From an uncultured Collinsella sp. (GTDB lineage: Bacteria; Actinomycetota; Coriobacteriia; Coriobacteriales; Coriobacteriaceae): a stretch of DNA of 50,929 nt. The stretch lies in the NCBI GenBank assembly GCA_900755685.1, contig CAAEHI010000050.1, positions 1-50,929 on the forward strand. Direction: 5' to 3'. Of the stretch, positions 41,743 through 50,861 are shown piece by piece (within the stretch, counting starts at the first letter, position 1; each line of letters opens with the position of its first letter). Both the position numbers and the translations under genes were made by a program. The notes beneath the pieces were generated by a model. The model did not search any database and was not told the origin of the DNA. It worked only from the letters and a program-made list of their open reading frames with translations.

Positions 41743-44740
41743 ATCGCTCGACCAGCACGCGATTGAGCCGCCCCTCCACCAAGCGCTCGTATAGACGCCG
41801 CGTCTCGGGCTCGGGCACGCCATTGACCTGCTCCCTCAGATGGTGCATATGACCGCTGTATAGCTCGACGATATCGCGCCGCCGCCCCGCCGCACTGTAG
41901 ACGTGCATGGCACAGCGCACCATATCCTCACGTGCCGTTTCCTGCCGAAGCCCCGACTCCGCCAGCCAAATCGCCGACTGCAGATCGTTTTCTTCTAGAG
42001 CGGCATTTGCTCCCTTAATCATGCAATCGATGTACTTTGACTGCATAATGCGTCGCATACGCAAAAAGTAGGTGGGATTACAGCCATTGGGAACATACAG
42101 CGGTCCGGCATAAAGCTGCTCAATCTTAAGGCACAACTCAACCAAGTGAGGCCCGCGCGCACCCGTGCGATTTCCCAAAACCTCGCGGCTTATCTGGTCA
42201 AACAGCCGTACATCGGTCTTGACGTAGTCGCCGTTGAGTCCGATGCATTCATTTTGGATGAGCACGCACGACTTGCCGTCTGGCGTCGGCCCCAAGGCCG
42301 ACCGCAAGCGCGATATCGTTGAGTACAGGTTGTTGCGAGCGCTATTGAACTCGGCATGGGGCCACAGCTCCATGGCCAGCGTCTCACGATCGACGAGCGC
42401 ATCCATGCCCAGCGCAAGCCGCTCGGCAAGTGTCGCCGCCTTCTTGCGGCGCCACATTTTGTCCGTGATGGGAAACCCGTCGCGCTCGGCGCGAAACGCA
42501 CCAAACATGCGAATCTCGATATGGTCGATGGCATCAACGGCTTCAACCTCGCCAGCCTGGAACAGGCGCTCGCCCTCTCTTTCCAAATCGTCGCGCAGCG
42601 AGTACCGCGACAGCTCGCGCACGGGAAGCTTCTTGCGGATCCTGCCCGCTGGCTCGCCCAGACAATGCATGGCAAGGCGCGCAAAGAGCCGATACGATGG
42701 CTCTAGAATCCCCGCGCGATTCATGGACATCCAGGCCGCAAGGTCGCTGTCTCGGCCCGCACAGGCCAAATGCAGCGCCACCATCCAGGCTTCTGCGCCA
42801 CCAACCTGCGTCTGGCTTATATCGAGTAGCTCCGCTTCCTCGCGCACCGAAACCATCGATGTATTTCGCAGATACGCTGCGCGCTCCAGCAGCAATGCGT
42901 TATCGCGCATGTACGCAATCGACTCCTCGGCAAGTTTGAGCACTTGGACCGCGCGGAACTTTGCATTAACCGGCCGTCCCTCTGCCAGCGACTGCCAGCC
43001 TTCTAGCAACAGGCCAAACAGCTGAATCTGGTTGTCGCGCATGCGCACGGCAAAACGATCGAGCTCGTTGAACGCCGCGTCGTCGGTTACCGGCAAGCCG
43101 GAAAGGAGCCGCCGTGCCGCCAACACCATGCGCACCCAGATAGCCATCGCCTTAAGCCCACGTACGTCGAGCGCCTCCCGCACCACCGTCATCTCGTCGT
43201 CGCGCTCATCGGTTCCCGCAAACGACCCATCAAAGAGCTCCACCAGCATGCTATCGGCCCGTATAACAATCCCCGCGATGTCGAGCTCGCAGTCATAGGC
43301 CTTGCTCGTTTTGAGCTGCTGTAGAACGCCGCCGTCATCTCCCCGTTCGGTCAGGCAGCGCTTGACCTCGATATGCGCAGACAACATATCGAGTGCGGTA
43401 TGGGATGTCTCGATTTCTGGCACGGCCAGGTTCGTAGGAAGCCCAAGCCCTTTGTCCCCATAGCAAACAGCCGTCAGTGTCTGGGCCACCCTCCATGAAA
43501 CAGGGTCTATTTCGCAGGCCGCCCGTTCGCCCCCGCGCTCGATAACCGATGCCATATAGCGAGCGAGCTTTGTATTGGACACGCTGACCGCTGCCAGATA
43601 TACGCCAAGCGCTTCGGCAGGCGTTGGCTCTGGAGCCGGATCGTCGGCATCGATCGTGCCCAGCGCCGCTCGGCAGATATCGGCCCCGTGCCCCGTCAGA
43701 GCCAGATCGACCCCATACTGCCCAGCAAGTTCAAGGACCGCTCCACAGTCCAAAAAGGCGTCCGCCAGGCCCATCGCCGCATCGCATCGGCCCGCCTTAA
43801 GCAAAATCCGGGCCGCCCTCGGAACAAGTTCGGGGCGAACCTCGGCCACCAACTTACGCAAACGCAAGCGTCCGTTATCCTCCGTGCCCAGACACGTAAA
43901 ACTCCGCTCGGCGGGGTCCAAGCCAAAGATCGGGTAGTCGCGTACAAAGTAGGACTGGTCGACCATCGACAGCCTTACCCCACAAGCCTCGAGTTCTGCT
44001 ATATTGCCCTCGCCCATCAAAACCATGAGACATGCCACGCAAAACAGCGCATTATTGTCGAGCGAAGCCAGATCGACAAGTGCCGCGCCATATACGTTGA
44101 CAATCTCGTTTTCGAGCAGGCCGGCTACGTCGCCTTGGCCATACAGACCCGTCTGCAATGCCGAAACGAGCTCGGGCACGCCCTGCGTGAGCTGATAAAA
44201 GTCGAGCGATGTGCTGATCGAAAACGCCGATGCCCACGCCGAATACTCATAGGCATGCACCTTGAGCATCTGCGCATTGATCTTAACCGAATCGCCCAGC
44301 CCATGAATCAGCTGACGATTTGAAGGACGGCAGGAGATAAAGACCCCTACCCCCATAGCGCGCAGGCCGCGAATCCTGTCGATGAGGTCTTCGGTATCGT
44401 GCTGATCGAGGTTTGGCACATTATCAATCGCGATAAGGGAGTGCGGTTTGTCTTTGAGTTCTTCGGTAACCACCTCGAGCTGCATAAACACCTCGCGCCC
44501 AGTGGCACGATCGGCCTCGATAATCCGCACGGGGCCTCGCGTCGGGTCGCATTTAACCTCATGGGTGTACTGCAGTAGCACCGAGGTCTTCCCAAACCCG
44601 TCGGGCGCATAAAGAACCACGATGCCGGCCTTTCGGCCCTTGGCGATAAGCTCATTCATCAAGCGTTCGCGTCGCACCATATAGCCTCCGCCCAGCGGCA
44701 TCAGCTCGAGGTCGTCTATACTGCTCAAATCGTTTACCAT
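41741..44740 (-). CDS. Large ATP-binding transcriptional regulator with SARP/BTAD-like C-terminus
   Basis: The 999-residue protein starts at ATG 44740 with GAGGAGC upstream. Residues 35-60 hold a P-loop (VVLYAPDGFGKTSVLLQY) and 100-110 a Walker B-like strand (SLIAIDNVPNLDQHD), as in STAND regulators such as MalT. The middle is a helical-repeat region. Residues about 740-830 are a winged helix (IEIRMFGAFRAERDGFPITD, MELWPHAEFNSARNNLYSTI). Residues 850-985 resemble the BTAD domain of SARP activators (LYAGPLYVPNGCNPTYFLRM). It is thus a STAND-type regulator with SARP output, inferred to bind a signal in its helical region. The regulon is unknown. Confidence 0.8.
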   Translation of the reverse strand: MVNDLSSIDDLELMPLGGGYMVRRERLMNELIAKGRKAGIVVLYAPDGFGKTSVLLQYTHEVKCDPTRGPVRIIEADRATGREVFMQLEVVTEELKDKPHSLIAIDNVPNLDQHDTEDLIDRIRGLRAMGVGVFISCRPSNRQLIHGLGDSVKINAQMLKVHAYEYSAWASAFSISTSLDFYQLTQGVPELVSALQTGLYGQGDVAGLLENEIVNVYGAALVDLASLDNNALFCVACLMVLMGEGNIAELEACGVRLSMVDQSYFVRDYPIFGLDPAERSFTCLGTEDNGRLRLRKLVAEVRPELVPRAARILLKAGRCDAAMGLADAFLDCGAVLELAGQYGVDLALTGHGADICRAALGTIDADDPAPEPTPAEALGVYLAAVSVSNTKLARYMASVIERGGERAACEIDPVSWRVAQTLTAVCYGDKGLGLPTNLAVPEIETSHTALDMLSAHIEVKRCLTERGDDGGVLQQLKTSKAYDCELDIAGIVIRADSMLVELFDGSFAGTDERDDEMTVVREALDVRGLKAMAIWVRMVLAARRLLSGLPVTDDAAFNELDRFAVRMRDNQIQLFGLLLEGWQSLAEGRPVNAKFRAVQVLKLAEESIAYMRDNALLLERAAYLRNTSMVSVREEAELLDISQTQVGGAEAWMVALHLACAGRDSDLAAWMSMNRAGILEPSYRLFARLAMHCLGEPAGRIRKKLPVRELSRYSLRDDLEREGERLFQAGEVEAVDAIDHIEIRMFGAFRAERDGFPITDKMWRRKKAATLAERLALGMDALVDRETLAMELWPHAEFNSARNNLYSTISRLRSALGPTPDGKSCVLIQNECIGLNGDYVKTDVRLFDQISREVLGNRTGARGPHLVELCLKIEQLYAGPLYVPNGCNPTYFLRMRRIMQSKYIDCMIKGANAALEENDLQSAIWLAESGLRQETAREDMVRCAMHVYSAAGRRRDIVELYSGHMHHLREQVNGVPEPETRRLYERLVEGRLNRVLVER

Positions 44741-45127
44741 GCCCGCTCCTCAACTCGACCGTATGGACACTGTATCCGCAAGACCATACAAGCCGCGCTA
44801 TGAATAGAGCGACCTTGTGTTTTAGGTTGTCTTTTGGTACGCAAGCGGCAAGTTTTTGTACAGCGAGGGCCGATTGTTATTAATCCCCCGACTAATCGGT
44901 CTTTAAGCAGGTAAATAAGCTTGTCAGCTTGTCCCATCTAAGCGGCAGTGTAACGCAAATGAACAAGGTTCAGCCATGTCATTCAACTCGCCTAGCACCC
45001 GCTACCGTCTACGACCTTTTAGTGGCATTTTTGCATAAAATCTGGTATGGAATGAATCAAGCTGTTGGACATCCGGCGTTCGTCAAGCTTGAGGCAAGTC
45101 TTTGGTCAAGTGGGCAAAAAGGGATAG
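44741..45127. other. Intergenic region upstream of the large regulator
   Basis: No gene is supported in these 390 bases. It is AT-richer than its surroundings. A short inverted repeat CCGATT / AATCGG lies near 44870-44905. The regulator's promoter must be here, but no box pair is convincing. Confidence 0.4.
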
Positions 45128-45154
45128 CAAAAAGGCCCCCGCAAAGCGGAGGCC
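45128..45154 (-). terminator. nagB: Terminator of nagB
   Basis: On the minus strand GGCCTCCGC and GCGGGGGCC form a stem over a TTT loop (45134-45154), followed by TTTTTGC. Confidence 0.85.
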
Positions 45155-45188
45155 TTAGGCAAGGCTATGTCGAGCTGCAGGATTCGCG

Positions 45189-45917
45189 CTACTCGCAGAG
45201 CGAAAGGGCGGCCTCGTCGGCAACGACAACGCAGTTGGTGTGCAGCTGCAGGATCGAAGCCGGGCACTTGGGCGTAACCGGACCATAGCACATGTCGTGC
45301 ACGGCCTGAGCCTTGGCCTCGCCGTTGGCGACAACCAGGATCATGCGGGCATACATGATGGTCTGGGTACCCATGGTGTAGGCCTGACGGGGAACATCGT
45401 CGATGCTGTCGAACAGGCGGCTGTTGGCCTGAATGGTGCTCTCGGTGAGGTCGACGCAGTGCGTGCCCTTGGAGAAGTGGTCATCGGGCTCGTTGAAGCC
45501 GATGTGGCCGTTGTTGCCAATGCCGAGCAGCTGCAGATCCGGGTAACCGGCGGCGGCGACGATCTTGTCGTACTCAGAGCAGGCAGCGGCGGCGTCGGGG
45601 TTGGAACCGTCGGGCACATGCGTGTTGTTCAGGTCGATGTTGATGTGATCGAAGAAGTTCTCACGCATGAAGTAGTGATAGCTCTGGGGGTCGTCGTGCG
45701 AAAGGCCGCGATACTCGTCCAGGTTGTAGGTGCTGACCTCGGCAAAGTCGACGTCGCCCTTCTTGTACCAAGCAGCGAGCTGCTTGTAGGCACCGATCGG
45801 GGTGGAGCCGGTGGCAAGGCCCAGCACACAGTCGGGCTTAAGGATAACCTGCGCCGAGATAATATTGGCGGCCTTGCGGCTCATATCCTCGTAGTCTTTA
45901 GCTTTAATGATCTTCAT
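45189..45917 (-). CDS. nagB: Glucosamine-6-phosphate deaminase
   Basis: The 242-residue enzyme converts glucosamine-6-phosphate to fructose-6-phosphate and ammonia. It starts at ATG 45917 with AAAGGAC upstream. Landmarks are VLGLATGSTPIGAYKQL (phosphate loop), STYNLDEYRGLSHDDPQSYH (catalytic aspartate) and LLGIGNNGHIGFNEPDDHFS. The length is that of the short monomeric or Gram-positive type, without the allosteric C-terminus of E. coli NagB. It lies downstream of a PTS EIIA gene and glmM, giving a local amino-sugar theme. Confidence 0.96.
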   Translation of the reverse strand: MKIIKAKDYEDMSRKAANIISAQVILKPDCVLGLATGSTPIGAYKQLAAWYKKGDVDFAEVSTYNLDEYRGLSHDDPQSYHYFMRENFFDHINIDLNNTHVPDGSNPDAAAACSEYDKIVAAAGYPDLQLLGIGNNGHIGFNEPDDHFSKGTHCVDLTESTIQANSRLFDSIDDVPRQAYTMGTQTIMYARMILVVANGEAKAQAVHDMCYGPVTPKCPASILQLHTNCVVVADEAALSLCE

Positions 45918-46114
45918 TACGTGTCCTTTCTCGTACAAGAGAGGCAAGGCTCCCTTACAAGCACTTGCCCGCGGCCCGCGTCGGCCGCAACCAACGTGTG
46001 CGGCCACCAGGGCGAGGTCGCGTAATGTATGTGTCTCGTGTCTAGCCGCGTCGAGGCCCCTGCCCGTCCACGGTGACCCAAAGCCTTTTAGCTTCGGACA
46101 AATCCCATCTTGCC

Positions 46115-46148
46115 ACGGAGGGCGTCCTCTTTCAAGGGCGCCCTCCGT
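46115..46148. repeat. 10-bp inverted repeat between EIIA and nagB
   Basis: ACGGAGGGCG (46115-46124) pairs with CGCCCTCCGT (46139-46148) over a 14-base loop. It lies 40 bases after the EIIA stop on the minus strand; no T-run follows, so it may stabilise or attenuate rather than terminate. Confidence 0.6.
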
Positions 46149-46188
46149 AAACGTGTTTGAATTGTAGGCTAATGGCCACGTGCACTTG

Positions 46189-46686
46189 CTAGCGCTCGCG
46201 AGCAACGATGAGCTGGTCCATCTCTTCGACATGCACGCCAACGGAGCCCTTGATACTCGAGAACTCAACGGAGTTGCACACCAAGATGGGAACCGTCACA
46301 TCGTAGCCCTCGGCAGCAATTGCCTCGCGATCGAACTCAATGAGTACATCGCCCTTATGGACGATGTCACCCACTTGCGCATGTACGGTAAAGTGCTTGC
46401 CCTCGAGCTGAACAGTGTCCAAACCAACGTGGATGAGCACGTCCAGACCATCGACCGTGTTAAGCGCAACGGCGTGTCCCGTGGGAAAAATAGCCTCGAC
46501 CTTGGCATCAGCCGGTGCAATCACACGCGTTCCGGTGGGCTGAATCGCCACGCCCTGGCCCAAAAGGCCGGTGGCAAACGTCTGGTCGTTTACCTCGGAA
46601 AGCGGAATGACATCGCCCGAGATGGGAGCATCCAGCGTAAGGACTCGACCACGCATACCAAAAGACCTTAGGACTTTAGTGAACAT
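46189..46686 (-). CDS. PTS glucose-family EIIA component
   Basis: The 165-residue protein is a free EIIA of the glucose family. The start ATG at 46686 has GAGGGGGA upstream. Landmarks are the opening block DAPISGDVIPLSEVNDQTFA, the first histidine region PTGHAVALNTVDG and the phosphorylated histidine in VLIHVGLDTVQLEGKHF. EIIA receives phosphate from HPr and hands it to EIIB. As the alpha-glucoside EIIBC at 17769-19375 has no EIIA, this protein could serve it and other porters. It is 71 bases downstream of glmM on the same strand. Confidence 0.93.
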   Translation of the reverse strand: MFTKVLRSFGMRGRVLTLDAPISGDVIPLSEVNDQTFATGLLGQGVAIQPTGTRVIAPADAKVEAIFPTGHAVALNTVDGLDVLIHVGLDTVQLEGKHFTVHAQVGDIVHKGDVLIEFDREAIAAEGYDVTVPILVCNSVEFSSIKGSVGVHVEEMDQLIVARER

Positions 46687-46757
46687 GCTCCCCCTCGGAC
46701 ATACCAATCAATCAAAATAACCTTAACAGTTTACCACTTGGCAACGGTTTTTGACCA

Positions 46758-48095
46758 TTAGGGAAGTTCGCGCTTGACAACCTCGACGATGTCGTCGACA
46801 ACGCGCTGGGTCAGCTCGTGCGTCTCGGCCTCGGCCATCACGCGGACCAGCGGCTCGGTACCGCTCGGGCGCACCAGAATGCGGCCGCGGCCGTCAAGCT
46901 CCTTCTCAGCAGCAGCGACGGCATCCCAGATGGGCTGGCAATCGTCCAGACCGGCCTTGTTGTCCGAATGCACGTTGACGAGTACCTGCGGGTACTTCTT
47001 CATGATGCCGGCAAGATCGGTGAGGGTACGACCGGTGCGCTTGAGCACGGCCAGCAGCTGCAGAGCCGTCACCAGGCCGTCACCGGTGGTGTTGTGCTCC
47101 AGGAAGATGATGTGGCCGGACTGTTCGCCGCCGATGACGGCGCCGTCCGCGAGCATGCGCTCCAGAACGTAGCGGTCGCCCACGGCGGTCTGAACCATCT
47201 CGAAGCCCTGCTCCTTCATAGCGATGGAGAAGCCCAGGTTGCACATGACGGTCGAGACGATTTCGGAGTTGGCGAGCTTGCCGCGAGCGGCAAGGTCAGA
47301 ACCGCAGATAGCCAGGATGTAGTCACCGTCGATCTCATTGCCCTCGCTGTCCACGAACAGTACGCGGTCGGCGTCGCCGTCGTGGGCCAGACCGATGTCA
47401 GCATGGGTGCGCAGCACGAGCTCGCGCAGGGGCTCAAGGTGAGTGGAGCCGCACTCAACGTTAATGTCAGTGCCGCAGTAATCGGTGTTGATGGCGTGCA
47501 CCGTGGCACCCAGGCGCTGCAGCGCGGCGGGCGTGGTCTGGCAGGAAGCACCGTGACCGCAGTCAACGGCAACGACCAGGCCATCGAGCCTCAGGCCATC
47601 AAGCGTATCGATAGCGTGGTCGACATATGCCTTGCGGGCGTCCTTCATCTTGATAATGTGGCCCACGCCGGCGCCGGTCGGCAGCGTGTCGGCAGCCATG
47701 GCTTCCTCGGACATGACCCAGGCGCTGATCTCTTCCTCGACAGCATCGGGAAGCTTCATGCCCTTGCGGCTAAAGAACTTGATGCCGTTGAACTCCGGCG
47801 GATTGTGCGAAGCGGAGATGACGATGCCGCCGTCGAGCTCGTTTTGAACAGTGAGCAGCGCCACGGCAGGCGTGGGGATGACGCCGCAGCAGTGCGGACG
47901 GCCGCCCTCGGCCATAATGCCGGCGGTCAGAGCGCTCTCGAGCATGGTGCCCGAAAGACGCGTGTCGCGGCCGATGCAAATATCCGGACCAAGAAACTTG
48001 GTCGCCGCGCGACCCAGACGAAACGCGAGGTCGCACGAAAGATCGGCGTTGGCGACGCCACGGACGCCGTCGGTACCGAAGATGTTCTGGGGCAT
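46758..48095 (-). CDS. glmM: Phosphoglucosamine mutase
   Basis: The 445-residue enzyme converts glucosamine-6-phosphate to glucosamine-1-phosphate for peptidoglycan. The start at 48095 has GGAAGGAG upstream. It opens with FGTDGVRGVANADLS, has the phosphoserine loop VISASHNPPEFNGIKFF, the metal loop LAHDGDADRVLFVD, and the sugar-binding and phosphate loops GGEQSGHIIFLE and RILVRPSGTEPLVRVMAEAE. It is complete. It is downstream of rplM-rpsI but separated by a terminator, and upstream of EIIA and nagB, so enzymes that make and use glucosamine phosphates lie together. Confidence 0.97.
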   Translation of the reverse strand: MPQNIFGTDGVRGVANADLSCDLAFRLGRAATKFLGPDICIGRDTRLSGTMLESALTAGIMAEGGRPHCCGVIPTPAVALLTVQNELDGGIVISASHNPPEFNGIKFFSRKGMKLPDAVEEEISAWVMSEEAMAADTLPTGAGVGHIIKMKDARKAYVDHAIDTLDGLRLDGLVVAVDCGHGASCQTTPAALQRLGATVHAINTDYCGTDINVECGSTHLEPLRELVLRTHADIGLAHDGDADRVLFVDSEGNEIDGDYILAICGSDLAARGKLANSEIVSTVMCNLGFSIAMKEQGFEMVQTAVGDRYVLERMLADGAVIGGEQSGHIIFLEHNTTGDGLVTALQLLAVLKRTGRTLTDLAGIMKKYPQVLVNVHSDNKAGLDDCQPIWDAVAAAEKELDGRGRILVRPSGTEPLVRVMAEAETHELTQRVVDDIVEVVKRELP

Positions 48096-48142
48096 AGGAT
48101 CGCTCCTTCCCTAGCAGGCGATATGCAACCGCCCACCCTAGT

Positions 48143-48187
48143 CGAAAAAGAAAAGCGGGACCCGCCGAGGAATCGGCAGGCCCCGCT
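48143..48187 (-). terminator. Terminator of rplM-rpsI
   Basis: On the minus strand a stem AGCGGGGCCTGCCGA with TCGGCGGGTCCCGCT (48154-48187) is followed by TTTCTTTTTC. Confidence 0.88.
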
Positions 48188-48218
48188 TGTACATTGCATC
48201 TCGAAAGGAGATAAAACC

Positions 48219-48614
<396 letters not shown>

Positions 48615-48616
48615 CT

Positions 48617-49060
48617 TTAAGCCTCCAGCTCAATCTTCGTGGGGTTCTGGGCAGCATGCGGATGCTCGGCACCAGCGTAGACCTTAAGCTTGGTCATCTG
48701 GGCACGGCCGAGGGTGGTCTTGGGCAGCATACCGCGAACGGCGCGCTCGATGACCTTCTCCGGGTGCTTCTCCATAGCCTGGCGGAAGCTCTCAGCCTTG
48801 AGGCCGCCGTTGTAGCCGCTGTGGCGATAATAGGTCTTCGTGTCGGCCTTGTTACCGGTAAGCTGGACCTTATCGGCGTTGATGACGACAACGAAGTCGC
48901 CGCAGTCGCTGTTGGGCGTGAACTGGGGCTTGTTCTTACCGCGCAGGATCATTGCGATCTGGGTGGCAAGACGGCCCAGGACAGCACCATCGGCGTCGAC
49001 GAGAACCCAGTTGCGCTGGACCTCGCCCTGCTTGGCGTAGTGAGTCGATTTCGAAATCAC
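48617..49060 (-). CDS. rplM: 50S ribosomal protein L13
   Basis: The 147-residue protein starts at GTG 49060 with GGAGG upstream. Signatures are NWVLVDADGAVLGRLATQIA, YYRHSGYNGGLK and the MLPKTTLGRAQMTKLKVYAG end. It leads the rplM-rpsI operon. Its promoter is at 49127-49154 and leaves a leader of about 60 bases that could hold a small regulatory stem (CAGAG / CTCTG). Confidence 0.98.
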   Translation of the reverse strand: MISKSTHYAKQGEVQRNWVLVDADGAVLGRLATQIAMILRGKNKPQFTPNSDCGDFVVVINADKVQLTGNKADTKTYYRHSGYNGGLKAESFRQAMEKHPEKVIERAVRGMLPKTTLGRAQMTKLKVYAGAEHPHAAQNPTKIELEA

Positions 49061-49126
49061 TTAGACTCCTCCATGTACAGTACGTGTTGTTACAGAGATT
49101 CACGGGGCTCTGCAAGTAACCCGTCC

Positions 49127-49154
49127 ATATTACCCCGCTCGCCGTACGAGTCAA
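49127..49154 (-). promoter_or_regulatory. Promoter of rplM-rpsI
   Basis: On the minus strand TTGACT (49149-49154) and TAATAT (49127-49132) are 16 bases apart, close to consensus. Confidence 0.7.
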
Positions 49155-49254
49155 CAGGTATTTTGGCTCCGACCAGAGTTTCTGCACATGTCATCCACGA
49201 GCTGTGATTTTTCCAGCTCTTGAGCTGTTGTCATCTTTTGAGGGTTCGTCGTCG

Positions 49255-50133
49255 CTAGCGCTCAACGAACTCTTGGATTTCCGCGAGCAGGCGCTTTGCC
49301 TCCTGACGGCCCTGGATATACAGGTCCAAAAGCTTTGCCGAATCGTGCTCGACATGGCCGACCTCGACCGGCTTTTGCGGAGCGACGACCAACGCGCGGC
49401 CCTCGCGCTCATACTTCCACAGGTGCATGCGCTGGATGTTATAACGGTCGTGGCGCGTCTCGATAGCCTCGAGCAGATAGGGGTAGTCGGCATAGCGGGC
49501 GCGCGCGGCCGGCATAAAGTCGTAGGGCTTTTTCTCGTACGAGCGGTCCTGCGTGACAATGACAACCGCACGGTCAAAGCCCGCCTCCTCCAGCACATGC
49601 TCGATGGGGACCGAATCGGCCACGCCGCCATCGACGTATTTGTGCCCGTCGATCTCGACCGGCGGCGTCACCAGCGGCAACGAGGTCGAGGCGCGCACGG
49701 CGTCGAGGTCAAGTACGGCGCTTTTGACCGGGAGGTACGTGGCGGTTCCAAAGAGCATATCCGTCGCGACGGCGTACATCTCGATGGGGCTCGCGTCGAA
49801 CGTCTCGTTGTCAAAGGGATCCAGGCGATCCTGGACATCGTTGAAGATAAAGTCGTAACCCACGATGGAACCCGTGGACGCAAACGACGCGGCGCCCATG
49901 AAGCGGCTATCGTTGCAGAAAGCCAGGTTGATGCGGTTGGCACGGCCGATCTGGTGCGACTTGTAGTTCACGCCGTTGAGGGCGCCGGCCGATACGCCAT
50001 ATACCGCCGGAATCTCGACGCCAGTCTCCATGAGGACGTCGAGCACGCCTGCGGTAAATTGCCCGCGGAAGCTGCCGCCCTCCAGGACGAGCGCGACCTT
50101 GCCGGCGTTCTTTGCCTTATCTTCTGCAGTCAT
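49255..50133 (-). CDS. Patatin-like phospholipase
   Basis: The 292-residue protein starts at ATG 50133 with CAGGAGG upstream. It shows the oxyanion loop LVLEGGSFRGQFTAGVLDVL, the nucleophile elbow VYGVSAGALNGVNY (GxSxG) and the catalytic aspartate in KYVDGGVADSVP. These form the Ser-Asp dyad of patatin lipases, close to the YjjU/RssA type. No signal peptide is present, so it acts in the cytoplasm or on the inner membrane face. It likely hydrolyses acyl esters of phospholipids; the substrate is unknown. The tandem hairpin array lies upstream of its start. Confidence 0.93.
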   Translation of the reverse strand: MTAEDKAKNAGKVALVLEGGSFRGQFTAGVLDVLMETGVEIPAVYGVSAGALNGVNYKSHQIGRANRINLAFCNDSRFMGAASFASTGSIVGYDFIFNDVQDRLDPFDNETFDASPIEMYAVATDMLFGTATYLPVKSAVLDLDAVRASTSLPLVTPPVEIDGHKYVDGGVADSVPIEHVLEEAGFDRAVVIVTQDRSYEKKPYDFMPAARARYADYPYLLEAIETRHDRYNIQRMHLWKYEREGRALVVAPQKPVEVGHVEHDSAKLLDLYIQGRQEAKRLLAEIQEFVER

Positions 50134-50220
50134 ATTGACCTCCTGCGATTGCGTTTTGGCTTTCTTCTACCCAGTTTTGGGATGGCGAGCGCGCAGGTTT
50201 TTCGAGGCGGCAGGTGAAGC

Positions 50221-50551
50221 GGAAAGTGTGTCCCAGTTTGAGGCGAGATTCCGGGACGCGCTTTCCGCTTGGACCGCCGCTGGGAAAGCGCGTCCCGTTC
50301 TGAGCGCGGATTCCGGGATGAACTTTCCGCTAGCCATTCATTTGGAAACTGCATCCCATTCCGAACGAGGATTCCGGGATGTACTTTCCGCTTGAGCTGC
50401 CATTGGGAAAGCATATCCCACTCTACGGCTCGATTCCGGGTCGCAGTTTCCGCTTGATGTGTCATCCGGAAACTACGTCCCAGTCTGAGCGCGGATTCCG
50501 GGACGCGCTTTCCGCCTGGGCTGCCATCGGGAAAGCGCATCCCACCCTGCG
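50221..50551. repeat. Tandem array of 62-bp units forming five hairpins
   Basis: Units start at 50221, 50283, 50344, 50406, 50468 and 50530 (last one partial), a period of 61-62 bp. Each begins GGAAA, has TCCC, then GATTCCGGG and ends TTTCCGC. The end of one unit pairs with the start of the next: 50253-50266 with 50283-50296 (perfect 14 bp), 50315-50328 with 50344-50357, 50376-50389 with 50406-50419, 50438-50451 with 50468-50481, and 50500-50513 with 50530-50543. Loops are 15-16 bases. The period is not a multiple of three, so it is non-coding. Confidence 0.88.
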
Positions 50552-50575
50552 TTGCTGCGGCATTTTCTTTACGTC

Positions 50576-50824
50576 CGCGCCCTGCACAGAGTTCGATTCT
50601 CCGCGGTGCGGGAGGGGATCCGTTGGTGCGGCGCATGGCCGGCTGAGATTCGATAAACATCGCATCCATATTGAGCTGATAGTTTGCGCGGAGAATCCGC
50701 GTATTTGCTTCGCAAATACGCACCGGCTTCGCCCGCCTGCCGGCGTCCTCGCCCACTCGCTACAAACGCTCCGCGTTTGTTTAACGCTCGCGCCCTGCAT
50801 AGAGTTCGATTCTCCGCGGTACGG
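50576..50824. repeat. 36-bp direct repeat flanking a 177-bp segment
   Basis: Copies at 50576-50611 and 50789-50824 match at 34 of 36 bases and contain AGAGTTCGATTCTCCGCGG, which resembles the T-arm of a tRNA. The segment between has two hairpins, GCGTATTTGC / GCAAATACGC (50699-50721) and ACAAACGC / GCGTTTGT (50762-50780). No gene is present. Confidence 0.75.
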
Positions 50825-50836
50825 ACTAGAAAATCA

Positions 50837-50861
50837 AAACCACCCTTAAAAAGGGTGGTTT
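50837..50861. terminator. Hairpin terminator near the window end
   Basis: AAACCACCCTT (50837-50847) pairs with AAGGGTGGTTT (50851-50861). The A/T ends allow function in either direction. The gene it ends lies beyond the window or is absent. Confidence 0.6.

Noticed and set aside
50221..50551. CRISPR array
   Set aside because: Units are contiguous, diverged along their whole length and have no repeat-spacer alternation; no cas genes are present.
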